From Bacillus sp. FJAT-42376 (GTDB taxonomy: Bacteria > Bacillota > Bacilli > Bacillales > Bacillaceae), in assembly GCF_003816055.1 (NCBI RefSeq), contig NZ_CP033906.1, positions 4,092,001-4,156,000 of the forward strand: 64,000 nucleotides of DNA, given 5' to 3'. The notes beneath the pieces were generated by a model, which searched no databases, had not been told where the DNA came from, and was given only the letters and a program-made list of their open reading frames with translations. Both the position numbers and the translations under genes were made by a program. Of this stretch, positions 8,439 to 17,020 are shown piece by piece. Within the stretch, counting starts at the first letter, position 1. Every line of letters starts with the position of its first letter.

Positions 8439-9326
8439 TTATCGTCTCTGTCTCAAGCTGTAATTCCGCATCCAAAGCGGGATTCGCATGACCAGACTGA
8501 TCAGCAGAACGATGATAACAAGCACGGCTGCGGATTTATCCGCTATTTGGACAGCGTCTTCAACAAGCGCCTCTGACTGGACGTACCATAGATGAACAGG
8601 TAGGGTTCCGCCTTGGGAGAGCGGATTAAAGTCCCACATGTTTCCGGACGTTCCGGTTCCTCCCGCCAGCAAGATGACAGCTGATTCACCAAACGCACGG
8701 CAGGCAGCGAGGCTGATTCCGGTTAAAATTCCCGGCATCGCTGCCGGAATCACGATTTTGACAATCGTTGTCGCTTTCGTAGCTCCCATGGCCAGGGAAG
8801 CTTCACGGAGCTCACCCGGTACAGAAGTGATCGCTTCCTCCGTCACCCTTGTTATGACAGGGAGATTCAGGAGCGACAGGGCAATTCCCGCTCCAAGGAT
8901 CGTTAAGCCTATGTCAAAAATATCAACGAATAAAACATATCCAAAAAGTCCAAATACTACCGATGGAACAGATGCCAGGCTCTCTACACATGTCCGGATA
9001 AACTCCGTTAACTTAGAAACGGGTGCATATTCCGCAAGGTAAATTCCCGCACCGACTCCGATCGGCAGGGAAATGATCATGGCGATGATTAAAACGTACA
9101 CGGAGTTGAATAGAAAAGGACCAACCCCTCCGCCGGCAAGAATTTCGTCGGGCAGCTTAACCAAGAAGTCAGGTGTCAGGATTGGAAGACCCTTAGCCAA
9201 AATCATGAACAGCAGCGCCACAATTGTGAGGACCACAACCGCTGCCATGCCCCATAAGAATCCTGTCAGGATGGAGTCCAGCATGTATCTTGATTTTTTT
9301 TCAGGAAAATTAACTTTCTGGTTCAT
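8439..9326 (-). CDS. pstA: phosphate ABC transporter permease PstA
   Basis: A 295-residue inner-membrane permease of the high-affinity phosphate importer. It has about six hydrophobic segments and the binding-protein-dependent transport motif EASLAMGATKATTIVKIVIPAAMPGI, which contains the EAA loop that contacts the ATPase PstB. LIGV-rich segments at residues 15-40 and 268-285 flank the domain. The start ATG has AAAGGGGCG upstream and lies 5 bp after the pstC stop, so the two are co-translated. It is the last gene of the operon and is followed by a terminator; the gene expected next, pstB, is absent and the space is taken by a MITE-like element. Confidence 0.93.
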   Translation of the reverse strand: MNQKVNFPEKKSRYMLDSILTGFLWGMAAVVVLTIVALLFMILAKGLPILTPDFLVKLPDEILAGGGVGPFLFNSVYVLIIAMIISLPIGVGAGIYLAEYAPVSKLTEFIRTCVESLASVPSVVFGLFGYVLFVDIFDIGLTILGAGIALSLLNLPVITRVTEEAITSVPGELREASLAMGATKATTIVKIVIPAAMPGILTGISLAACRAFGESAVILLAGGTGTSGNMWDFNPLSQGGTLPVHLWYVQSEALVEDAVQIADKSAAVLVIIVLLISLVMRIPLWMRNYSLRQRR

Positions 9327-9331
9327 CTTTG

Positions 9332-10258
9332 TTACGCCCCTTTCGTCCTAATCCGGCGGATAATCAGGATCATGATGGTAGAAATAATTAATAGTAAGAA
9401 CGCCATCATATAGAGCGCATTGTTCCATGCCGAGCCAAACTCTACATCAATGATCTGGTTGACGATGGTTGTAGTGAGAACTGCGGTAGGCGTGTACAAA
9501 TCCGTTGGCAGCTGTGCGGTGTTTCCGATAACCATAACGACAGCCATCGTTTCACCAATTGCCCGAGCCATACCTAGAATGACGGCTGTTAAGATACCTG
9601 GACTTGCAGCCGGCAAAATGACACGGAAAATGGTCTGAAGCCGGGTACTTCCCATCGCATAGCTCGCTTCTCTCAATTCGGTCGGAACCGCGGCAATCGC
9701 ATCATCACTAATTCGGGTAATGGTCGGGAGTACCATGATGGTAAGAACAATGGCAGCTGCAAGAAGCCCATCTCCGACTAACGCACCTGTTGCACTCCGG
9801 ATGAAGGGGACAAGGATCGTCAATCCAAGATATCCATAAACGATTGACGGAATTCCGACAAGCAGATCCAGCAGCGGACGGAGGATACGCTTAAGCCAGT
9901 CCGGGGCTACTTCTACTGTAAAAACGGCTAAAGCTAAAGAAATGGGACCCGCAAGGATCAGGGTAAGTCCTGTTAATGAGAGCGTTCCAAGAATAAAAAC
10001 AGCGGCACCGTATTTTTCCGCATACGGATCCCAGGTGAAAGAGAAGAAAAATTCCATGGGAGATACGTCCTTAAATACTTGAAGCCCTGTTTTGCCGATA
10101 AATAAAATAATGGAGATAAGAACGACTCCTAGGAGAAGGGCACTTCCTAAAGTGAATATATAGAACGCTTTGTTTTTTGCATATTTCGTTTTTGTTGATA
10201 CGGCCTGTTTGCTGATTTCCACAGGCGGTGTCATAATGTCCTGTTCAAGCTTCGCCAT
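9332..10258 (-). CDS. pstC: phosphate ABC transporter permease PstC
   Basis: A 308-residue permease partner of PstA. The EAA loop reads REASYAMGSTRLQTIFRVIL, and six hydrophobic segments follow a charged cytoplasmic N-terminus. The start at MAKLEQD (10258) is favoured because GGAGGTCCACCAA precedes it; the upstream ATG at 10273 overlaps this ribosome site. It lies downstream of pstS with a 176-bp intergenic region that contains a hairpin, and directly upstream of pstA. With PstA it forms the channel for phosphate handed over by PstS. Confidence 0.93.
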   Translation of the reverse strand: MAKLEQDIMTPPVEISKQAVSTKTKYAKNKAFYIFTLGSALLLGVVLISIILFIGKTGLQVFKDVSPMEFFFSFTWDPYAEKYGAAVFILGTLSLTGLTLILAGPISLALAVFTVEVAPDWLKRILRPLLDLLVGIPSIVYGYLGLTILVPFIRSATGALVGDGLLAAAIVLTIMVLPTITRISDDAIAAVPTELREASYAMGSTRLQTIFRVILPAASPGILTAVILGMARAIGETMAVVMVIGNTAQLPTDLYTPTAVLTTTIVNQIIDVEFGSAWNNALYMMAFLLLIISTIMILIIRRIRTKGA

Positions 10259-10283
10259 TTGGTGGACCTCCATGATTATGCAA

Positions 10284-10307
10284 AGCCAGCCCGGTGAAGA
10301 GCTGGCT
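10284..10307 (-). terminator. pstS-pstC intergenic hairpin
   Basis: Inverted repeat AGCCAGC / GCTGGCT with a weak downstream T tract on the minus strand. Such hairpins commonly sit behind binding-protein genes and allow pstS to be expressed above the permeases. The remaining 10308-10434 shows no gene. Confidence 0.5.
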
Positions 10308-10434
10308 CCTACTATTTGAAAGGGAGATAAAGCAAGGTATTTAGCTTTCGGACTATAAGCTCACAAGCTCCGCACACCACTGCAGAAATTATGAAAGTCC
10401 TGTTACAATGAGTGAATTCTTTGCTAACCGGTAA

Positions 10435-11304
10435 TTAGAATCCTTTGTATGGAAGGAATTTAAGCTTTTTCAATGAACCGTTTTGGAACTTAGAGCTTTG
10501 TACGTAAGAGATGAACGCTTTGTTTGCACCAGATGCAGAACCTTTAGTCAGGAAGTAGCCAACACCGTATACAGGGTACTTTTTGCTTTTTACGTTTGCA
10601 GTAGTTGCAGCAACGCCATTGTAAGAAAGAGGTTTGATGTTTCCTTTAACATAAGCAAGGTCCACATAACCGATTGCATTTGGATTAGAAGAAACAGCTG
10701 TTGTCATTTCTCCACTTTTCCCTACTTCTTTATAGTTCCCTTTTGTCATAAAGCTTTTGCCTTTAAGAGCTTTCGCCTGGTAGTTTACACGAGTACCGGA
10801 ACCGGATTTACGGTTTACAACAACGATCTCTTCGTTTTTACCGCCAACTTGCTTCCAGTTCGTGATTTTACCAGAGAAGATTCCTTGAAGCTGAGCAGTA
10901 GACAGGTTTTTCACTGAATTTGATTTGTGTACGATTGTTGCGAAAGGAATAACCGCTACTTTGTAAGCTGTCAAACCTTTGAATGCATTGAATCCAGGAA
11001 CCGCTTTAGTCGCATCCCAGTCACATGCACCGATTGTGGAGCTTCCTTTTGATACAGACTGAGGGCCTGCAATTGAAGAAGAACCGGATACGGATACAGA
11101 TACTTTAGGATTTGATTTTTTGAATTCTTTTGCTGCCTGGGAAGTTAGGGGAAGAAGTGCTGTAGAACCTGCTACAACTACTTTTCCTTTAACAGATGCA
11201 GCATTTGCTGCTGTTGCGCCGAAAGTGAAGCCTACAGATACCACTGCAGCTAAAGTAAGGGTGGATACGCGTTTTGCCAATGTCATTTTATTCATTTCAT
11301 TCAT
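10435..11304 (-). CDS. pstS: phosphate-binding protein PstS
   Basis: A 289-residue substrate-binding protein. The phosphate-contact segments AGSTALLPLTSQ, SGSSSIAGPQ and SGSGTRVNYQ are typical of PstS. The N-terminus is a signal peptide ending in ANA-A (about residue 35). It has no lipobox cysteine, so unlike most Gram-positive PstS it should be released or retained by other means rather than lipid-anchored. AGGAGATGA precedes two in-frame ATGs; the first is used here, the second (9 bp on) is also possible. The gene lies only 12 bp after the propeller protein at 11317-13086, so the two are in one operon, probably transcribed from the PhoP-box-bearing promoter upstream of that gene. Confidence 0.92.
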   Translation of the reverse strand: MNEMNKMTLAKRVSTLTLAAVVSVGFTFGATAANAASVKGKVVVAGSTALLPLTSQAAKEFKKSNPKVSVSVSGSSSIAGPQSVSKGSSTIGACDWDATKAVPGFNAFKGLTAYKVAVIPFATIVHKSNSVKNLSTAQLQGIFSGKITNWKQVGGKNEEIVVVNRKSGSGTRVNYQAKALKGKSFMTKGNYKEVGKSGEMTTAVSSNPNAIGYVDLAYVKGNIKPLSYNGVAATTANVKSKKYPVYGVGYFLTKGSASGANKAFISYVQSSKFQNGSLKKLKFLPYKGF

Positions 11305-11316
11305 CTCCTGAAAAGT

Positions 11317-13086
11317 TTATTTTGTTACAATTTCAAAGCTTCCGTTTTTCCAGACAACCAGTCTTTCGCCGTAAAGACCAGGAGCTGTTGCGGCAACCTG
11401 TCCGTTTTTAGAAACGGCCAAAGAAGTAATTTCAAGCGGTGTAGAAGCAACCTTCGTCAATTTCATGTCGGACGGATTAACTTCGTAAATAACAGACATA
11501 TTATTTTCAGCTGCAATGAACATCAACTTACCTTCTGAAGTTACCGTAATAAAGGTAATGTCTTTGTCCTTTACAAGCTGGGCAACACTGTTATCAGGGC
11601 GGATCATCGTCAGAACCGGCATATCATCGGATTCAGCCATCGCACTTAAGTACACGATGCTGCCATCTTTCAGAAAATCTGCATACACTTTGTTATCTTT
11701 CGTTGCTGTAAGAGCTGCAGCTGCTGGTTTTTCAGCCTTTAAATCAATTGTATAAATCTGTGGTTCAGAGCCATCGGTTTTAATGTCTGTGACGTCTGTA
11801 CCGCCGTCAGCTGTATCGGTTGTTTCCGTTTTCGCTTCCAAGCCCATGACGTAAAGAAGTTTTGTCCCGTCAGCAGAAAGTTTCAGGTCTGTTTTATAGA
11901 TGTTCTTGTCGGATGGAACTTCTTTCAGTTCCCCCGTTGCAACATCAACAGAGAAGATCTTGTCGTTCTTTTCGCCTTTGATGAAGTAAGCCCTTTTCCC
12001 GTCAGCTGCCCATACGAATTCAACCTTGATGTCATCATCTAAGCTTACGTATCTGGAAGTGCCTGCTGATAGATCGATAAGTGTAATAATTCCTGTTTCA
12101 TCAGAATGGATTGCGTAGTTTCCATCTGGAGATACCGCAACATCCGTGGCGTTAATGGCCTTTACAAGTGTACGGGTATTCACGTCTACAATGTATGTGC
12201 GGGATGCATTTTCATCTTCGTTTGATACCATGACGTTTGATCCGACCCATGTTGGATTGAACGTATCACCGGCAAGAAGTTTAGAAGCGAAAAGCATGTA
12301 GCTTCCATCTTCCGTTTTCTCCATCTGTCCGCCCAGCGCTTTTACCATATCCATCAGATCTGCGTAAACAACACCTTTTACAGACACTGGATATGCCCTA
12401 AGATTGACAGTTTCTCCATTAGCTGTTATAATATTTTGGTAAATTTTAAAAGTAGCAGTTTGTGAACCTTTTTGAAGTGTCACAGCTGTACCCTTCACCA
12501 TCACCTTTGCTGAGTAAGCCTTTGCAATGTCCTGAACAGAGTAAAGGTATTTGCCGTTTACGCGCAAAGTACTGGCTGTGTGAAGCTTGCCCTCTACATT
12601 CATCTTGGATGCAGACGTTTTAAACATTCCTTTTTCGGATATTAATAGATTAGCGTCTATTAATAGATCTCCGCCTAACGCATGGACGAAATTCTTCGCT
12701 GCCATGAAGAGTGTTTTTCCTACCATCGTAGGCGGATTTTCTAGTTTCATTTTCTTTCCGTTAACGAGTGCAACATTGGATCCGGATTTAACTTTCAGCG
12801 TTTTCATTTCTTTCCCGCTGCCTTTGGTAACGACAAAATATTGCGACTTTTTGTCATACATGACTTTTGCAGAGAATGCTTTAGCTAAGTCGCTGACAGA
12901 GTGAAGCTTTGCTTTCCCAGCGATGCTTGAGTGAACCATTTTCTGTTTTCCGTTTACGAATACAGATTCATTTCCAATCTTTTGGGTTACACTTGCTGCC
13001 TGTGCTCCATTTATTGCAACAGGGGTAAATGCACTGCCAGTCAATACAGCAGAAGCAATCACTAGGCTAGTCAATTCGCGTCTCAT
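11317..13086 (-). CDS. secreted protein with copper-amine-oxidase-N-like domains and a beta-propeller
   Basis: A 589-residue secreted protein. A signal peptide (AVLTGSAFTPVAINGAQAA) is followed by two related segments of about 120 residues (about 35-155 and 165-275) with the G-x-x-V-x-V-N-G-K and 'DLAKAFSAKV / DIAKAYSAKV' patterns of the copper amine oxidase N-terminal domain, which here is a non-enzymatic surface module. The rest (about 285-589) is a TolB/WD40-like propeller with repeats such as VAVSPDGNYAIHSDETGIIT and LKLSADGTKLLYVMG. The ATG at 13086 has GGAGGTAAAATGG upstream; the longer reading begins with a TTG inside that site. It heads the pst operon, so a role at the wall under phosphate limitation is plausible. 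Specific function is unknown. Confidence 0.72.
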   Translation of the reverse strand: MRRELTSLVIASAVLTGSAFTPVAINGAQAASVTQKIGNESVFVNGKQKMVHSSIAGKAKLHSVSDLAKAFSAKVMYDKKSQYFVVTKGSGKEMKTLKVKSGSNVALVNGKKMKLENPPTMVGKTLFMAAKNFVHALGGDLLIDANLLISEKGMFKTSASKMNVEGKLHTASTLRVNGKYLYSVQDIAKAYSAKVMVKGTAVTLQKGSQTATFKIYQNIITANGETVNLRAYPVSVKGVVYADLMDMVKALGGQMEKTEDGSYMLFASKLLAGDTFNPTWVGSNVMVSNEDENASRTYIVDVNTRTLVKAINATDVAVSPDGNYAIHSDETGIITLIDLSAGTSRYVSLDDDIKVEFVWAADGKRAYFIKGEKNDKIFSVDVATGELKEVPSDKNIYKTDLKLSADGTKLLYVMGLEAKTETTDTADGGTDVTDIKTDGSEPQIYTIDLKAEKPAAAALTATKDNKVYADFLKDGSIVYLSAMAESDDMPVLTMIRPDNSVAQLVKDKDITFITVTSEGKLMFIAAENNMSVIYEVNPSDMKLTKVASTPLEITSLAVSKNGQVAATAPGLYGERLVVWKNGSFEIVTK

Positions 13087-13232
13087 CCATTTTACCTCCA
13101 ATTTTCTTGTTACTTTTGGCTGAATTGGGTCCCTCCTAATACTTGGTCACCTCCTCATATTTTCCCAACTATCTCATAACAAGAGTAATTATATTCCCGT
13201 TATATTAAGGAAGTTTAATTCTATTTTAAAGA

Positions 13233-13260
13233 TTGTAAATTTGTGGTGAATTTGATGTAA
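13233..13260 (-). promoter_or_regulatory. PhoP-box-like direct repeats upstream of the propeller-pst operon
   Basis: On the minus strand TTACAT, TCACCA and TTACAA are spaced exactly 11 bp apart (plus-strand positions 13255, 13244 and 13233), close to the Bacillus PhoP recognition pattern TT(A/T/C)ACA with 5-bp spacers. A possible -10 (TATAAC, 13199-13204) lies about 29 bp downstream. The match of the middle repeat is weak. Confidence 0.5.
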
Positions 13261-13328
13261 AAAATTGACTGATTTACGTAACTTTTGTAACATTCCCAAA
13301 GATACATAAAAGGGACTATTTACTCACA

Positions 13329-13358
13329 AAAAAAACCGCCGATGATACGGCGGTTTTT
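13329..13358 (-). terminator. bidirectional terminator after the CAP gene
   Basis: AACCGCCG / CGGCGGTT hairpin with A and T runs on both sides, placed directly after the CAP-protein stop codon; it can work on either strand. Confidence 0.85.
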
Positions 13359-14270
13359 TCAATCTGTAAACATTTGTGTCCAATAGGTCGATTTATAACC
13401 TGTTCCTATTTGAACAAATTCTTTTTTCAGGATATTAGCGCGGTGGCCCGGACTGTTCATCCAGCCCTCTACTACATCATGAGCGCCTGTATAGCCCTTC
13501 GCAATGTTTTCTCCCGCATAGCGGTACGCAACCCCGTAACGGGCCATCATGTCAAACGGCGAACCGTACGTCGGAGAAGTATGGTCAAAATAATTTCTGC
13601 TGAACATATCTCCTGATTTTTTCCTCGCTACACCGGAAATCTTTGTATTCAGCGTGTAAATCGGCAGTTTATTTTTGACCCGTTCAAAATTTGTAATTAA
13701 AAATACCTCATACTCAAGCGTGTCTGCTCCGGGACTCTTTGCATCATAGGAAACAAACTTTTTTGCTTTCAGTTTCGCTTCCATTGCCTTTAGATAGTTT
13801 CCTGTCACGGAAGGAATAGCCGGATACTTCCCGGCAGCTTTAATGGCTGCAGCCCGCTGTGAGAGTCTTGAAAGTTTTGCGATTTCTGTATTCCCGACTG
13901 CTCCTCTTGTCTGGCTCATGCCAATTTTATAAATCAGCCGGTATTCGGATACTTCATACAGGACTCTTTCCTTCGCTATTTTTGCCGGTCTTATGTATTG
14001 AGCCAGGAATTGATTTCTTGCGGTTTTGCCGCTCATTTTTCCGATTGCCTTTTCCGTTATCGCTATTTGGTTCGTAAAACTATCATAAGCGTCGTTCATT
14101 AAATAAAGATCTCCGCTTTTAATCAGCTCTTGAAAATAAGCCGTATCCACTTTTAGCTTTTCGCCTTCCTGTTTCGCGGACGTATTCGTTTCGGAAGCGA
14201 GTCCGGAAGCCGGGCGGCCTATAAGGATCGCAGTTAAAATAATTAATGACAGCCATTTCCATCCTTGCAT
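13359..14270 (-). CDS. secreted CAP-domain protein with SbsC-type wall-binding module
   Basis: A 303-residue exported protein. After a signal peptide (residues 1-25) comes a helical module (about 35-170) with the shared signature EKAIGKMSGKTARNQF, then YIRPAKIAKERVLYEVSEY, then a KAAGKYPAIPSV tail, which resembles the polymer-binding N-terminus of the S-layer protein SbsC. The C-terminal part (about 185-303) is a YkwD-like CAP/SCP domain: it has SGDMFSRNYFDHTSP, AGENIAKGY and WMNSPGHRANILKKEF, including the paired His/Glu residues of the CAP cavity. The ATG has GGAGGAACAGGC upstream and an extended -10 promoter further up. It is monocistronic, between two terminators. The activity of bacterial CAP domains is unsettled; wall localisation is inferred from the module. 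Confidence 0.85.
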   Translation of the reverse strand: MQGWKWLSLIILTAILIGRPASGLASETNTSAKQEGEKLKVDTAYFQELIKSGDLYLMNDAYDSFTNQIAITEKAIGKMSGKTARNQFLAQYIRPAKIAKERVLYEVSEYRLIYKIGMSQTRGAVGNTEIAKLSRLSQRAAAIKAAGKYPAIPSVTGNYLKAMEAKLKAKKFVSYDAKSPGADTLEYEVFLITNFERVKNKLPIYTLNTKISGVARKKSGDMFSRNYFDHTSPTYGSPFDMMARYGVAYRYAGENIAKGYTGAHDVVEGWMNSPGHRANILKKEFVQIGTGYKSTYWTQMFTD

Positions 14271-14302
14271 GCCTGTTCCTCCAATTCTATCAATCTATTG
14301 TC

Positions 14303-14311
14303 ATTATACCA
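14303..14311 (-). promoter_or_regulatory. extended -10 promoter of the CAP gene
   Basis: Minus-strand TGGTATAAT, an extended -10 with a perfect TATAAT hexamer, about 35 bp upstream of the CAP-protein start. Confidence 0.5.
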
Positions 14312-14444
14312 TTACTTCCCGCTCCTTCTTCCATGCAATCATTTACAGCCGGAGAGGCTTTCATTCACAGTCAACTACCCTTATAATTAAGGACAGGCTG
14401 TAAAATGTAAATGGTTACACTATTTGAATAAGCAGGTGATCGAT

Positions 14445-15485
14445 TTGACCAAGCAGAGAATTTATTATTTCGACTGGCTTCGAGTGCTCGCAACCATCAG
14501 CGTGGTCGTGCTTCATGCGGCTGCACCGCTTCTTTATGAATATGGAAAAATTCCCGCGAATGATTGGTGGACTGGCCATATATTTGATTCGGTGACGAGA
14601 TGGTGCGTTCCAATTTTCTTTATGATGAGCGGAGCTCTTATGCTGAACCCCGGAAAACAGGAATCCGCCGGCGTTTTCTTCAAAAAACGTTCAGCGAAAG
14701 TGCTGATTCCTTTTATCGCATGGAGCTGCTTTTATATCCTGGTCAAAATGAAGATGGATGATATGGAGAAAAATCCGGAAGCGGCATTTAAAGCGATTCT
14801 GTCCGATAATGTCTATTACCACCTCTGGTTTTTATATGTCATTATCGGGCTGTATGCCATCACACCAATCTTGAAGGTGTATATCGCAAATGCATCAAGA
14901 AGAAACATCGAATTGTTTCTGGTTTTATGGTTTGTATGCACAAGCGTGTTCAGCTTAATCGCCAAATTTTATCAAGTAAAAATGGGATTTGAAGCATTCC
15001 CGGCAAGCGGGTACATAGGCTACTTTGTTTTAGGCTATTACTTGTTTAAGTACTCCTTTAACCGTTTATCGAAGTGGGGCATTTATTTGATTGGCGTTGC
15101 AGGGCTATGCATTACGGTATTCGCTACACCGGAAATGACCGAGAAAAACAACGGCACGTTCGACGGATTCTTCTATCATTACCTGAACGTATCGGTGGTC
15201 TTTATGTCAGCGGCGTTCTTCCTGTTCTTCAAAGAGCTGCAGGAGCGGATCAACCCGGCTGGGTCCTATCGCGTCCTGAAACCGTTCAATCAGGCAAGTA
15301 TGGGGATTTACCTCGTCCATCCGTTCGTCTTTCTCGTATTAAAAAAATACTTTGAATTGGATGCTTTTTCTTTCACTCCGATTGTCGGCATTCCTTTTAT
15401 GGCCTTATTAACCATTGCAATTAGCTTTGTGATTACTAGAGTGCTGCAAATGATACCGTTTGTGAGGAATGTTGTGCCGAATTAA
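14445..15485 (+). CDS. membrane acyltransferase (acyltransferase 3 family)
   Basis: A protein of about 346 residues with some ten hydrophobic segments. The N-terminal RIYYFDWLRVLATISVVVLHA is the hallmark of acyltransferase 3 proteins (OatA/WecH/ExoZ type), with the conserved His of the VVVLHAA motif and a second R/H region (VTRWCVPIFFMMSGAL). These enzymes move acyl groups, usually acetyl, from the cytoplasm to wall or surface polysaccharides. No extracellular SGNH esterase domain follows, so it is the membrane-only form. I prefer the TTG at 14445 because AGGTGAT lies at the right distance; the frame is open to a TTG at 14424. It is the only plus-strand gene in this stretch and has a TATAAT box near 14379. 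The acceptor could be the S-layer polymer or exopolysaccharide; this is inference. Confidence 0.8.
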   Translation: MTKQRIYYFDWLRVLATISVVVLHAAAPLLYEYGKIPANDWWTGHIFDSVTRWCVPIFFMMSGALMLNPGKQESAGVFFKKRSAKVLIPFIAWSCFYILVKMKMDDMEKNPEAAFKAILSDNVYYHLWFLYVIIGLYAITPILKVYIANASRRNIELFLVLWFVCTSVFSLIAKFYQVKMGFEAFPASGYIGYFVLGYYLFKYSFNRLSKWGIYLIGVAGLCITVFATPEMTEKNNGTFDGFFYHYLNVSVVFMSAAFFLFFKELQERINPAGSYRVLKPFNQASMGIYLVHPFVFLVLKKYFELDAFSFTPIVGIPFMALLTIAISFVITRVLQMIPFVRNVVPN

Positions 15486-15521
15486 AAGAAGGTGACCTCA
15501 AGATTTGAGGTCACCTTCTTT
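15485..15521. terminator. bidirectional terminator
   Basis: Perfect 16-bp hairpin AAAGAAGGTGACCTCA / TGAGGTCACCTTCTTT with A/T-rich flanks, shared by the convergent acyltransferase and lytic transglycosylase genes. Confidence 0.88.
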
Positions 15522-15522
15522 C

Positions 15523-16911
15523 TTATTTACCGCCGAATACAGGAGAGTATTCGTTACCTGATGATTTCGCGACAGAATAGCCTCCTCCAACGTCATAAGA
15601 ACGGCCGGAGATGGTGTAGACTCTGTACCATGTATTTGCTTTTAAAGCTAACTTTGAACTTCCATTCGTCAGGGTCACGGGGCTTTTTAGTTTCACATAG
15701 CCCATAACCATCCCGCCGATGTTTTTCTTATCCAGCTCTTTTCCATTATCCAATGTAATCGTTGAATAATGGTCCTCTGTGATAAAGCCTATTGGTTTAC
15801 GGGCTTTATCGTTGCTTAGCGCCACACCAATCAGCATTTTTGTTTTAGCGGGATCATGTTTTACATAATCACTGCCGCCGACATGGTAGTAGATTCCCTT
15901 GGTGCCGTAAACGCGCAGCGCTTCTTTATTGGTTGCCGTCCTGCCAGGCTTCATTTGTCCGTTCACCAAATTATATATTGGAGTATTTAATAAGATTTTC
16001 ACCTTACCGTCCGGGATGTTAACCGGTTCTTGAGCAGCGATTGGATTTGAGTTTTCAATTCTTAGCGGCTTTAATACGGAAGATGCCATGTATCCTTTTT
16101 TGCCGTTTACTTCGACTTGATAAAATATGAAAAGGTTACTCACACTAGGATCTTCGTATTTAACAGAACTCTTAATCGTTACAACTGAATTTTCAGTGAA
16201 GGTTCCAATAACTTTAGATCCCACTCCAGTTGAAGGTGTATCTCTTAGCTTGGAAGCTGAATCATTCGTTAAAACCTGATCTCCCGCTTGCAAATTACTC
16301 ATTGTCGGAGTATACCCATACGCCCACTGCATCGGCTGATCCCCTGGTTTCCAGTTGGAATTGTAATTTTCCAGAGGGAAAGGCGTTGTATCGGGCTGGA
16401 CAGATCGGTACACTCTCTCCTGATAGGTCCCGCCGGGATTTTTTGTCGGGTCATTTGAGGCCGTGTTTCCGTTATAATTGCGTACTGCAAAATACCAGTG
16501 CTCTAGACTATCCATAGATTGATTGACAATTGTTGGACTTTTATCAAAACTGTACTTCTCTTTAAGGATTTTAACCCCTTGGTCTACATTGTACGCAGCA
16601 TCGGTTTTTAAGCGTTCCCGGTCTATCTCTAAATGTTCTCCTGGGTTTAGCGTAATTTGCATCATCCCAATTCCTCCATCACGAGAAATGATGGGAGTAC
16701 CATCCTGATTGCATTGCTTAAATCCTGCGCTTTCTGAGGCAGCTATTCCCTTTACAATTTCAGCAGGAACCCCGTATCGATTAGCAGTATCGGTTAACAA
16801 TTTTTTCGCAGCCATCGCATCAAGGTTTACACATGACGTTGTTTCAGCACGCACTCCACCTGGTGCCAATAACAAAGAAGCGGCCAGTGCAGCTGTTGCT
16901 AATTTTTTCAC
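15523..16911 (-). CDS. secreted lytic transglycosylase-like protein with SH3-like and SLAP-like wall-binding repeats
   Basis: A 462-residue exported protein. After a signal peptide (1-22), residues about 35-170 form a goose-lysozyme/SLT-type domain: AEIVKGIAASESAGF carries the likely catalytic Glu and GGIGMMQIT is the conserved GxMQ motif. Residues about 205-290 are SH3-like (KLRDTPS...GYMASSVL). The rest holds three repeats with the pattern RVYGTKGIYYHVGGSDYVK and WYRVYTISGRSYDVGGGYSV, seen also in the proteins at 20242-22815 and 60451-64000, and resembling the Lactobacillus SlpA wall-binding repeat. The start is GTG with AGGGGGT upstream. It would cut glycan strands near the surface; the anchoring role of the repeats is inferred. 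Confidence 0.8.
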   Translation of the reverse strand: MKKLATAALAASLLLAPGGVRAETTSCVNLDAMAAKKLLTDTANRYGVPAEIVKGIAASESAGFKQCNQDGTPIISRDGGIGMMQITLNPGEHLEIDRERLKTDAAYNVDQGVKILKEKYSFDKSPTIVNQSMDSLEHWYFAVRNYNGNTASNDPTKNPGGTYQERVYRSVQPDTTPFPLENYNSNWKPGDQPMQWAYGYTPTMSNLQAGDQVLTNDSASKLRDTPSTGVGSKVIGTFTENSVVTIKSSVKYEDPSVSNLFIFYQVEVNGKKGYMASSVLKPLRIENSNPIAAQEPVNIPDGKVKILLNTPIYNLVNGQMKPGRTATNKEALRVYGTKGIYYHVGGSDYVKHDPAKTKMLIGVALSNDKARKPIGFITEDHYSTITLDNGKELDKKNIGGMVMGYVKLKSPVTLTNGSSKLALKANTWYRVYTISGRSYDVGGGYSVAKSSGNEYSPVFGGK

Positions 16912-16980
16912 TCCATTTACCCCCTAAAGTTTCTCCTACCATTCTATCATGTAATAATTACCAATAGTAGAAAAAGATAA

Positions 16981-17014
16981 AAAAGCAGAGGCTCTGTAAT
17001 GAGCATCTGCTTTT
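16981..17014 (-). terminator. terminator of the NlpC/P60 gene
   Basis: AAAAGCAGA / TCTGCTTTT stem with an inner GCTC / GAGC pair, followed by TTTTTTAT on the minus strand. The T-rich tract extends into the upstream region of the transglycosylase gene. Confidence 0.82.
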
Positions 17015-17020
17015 AGAGAA

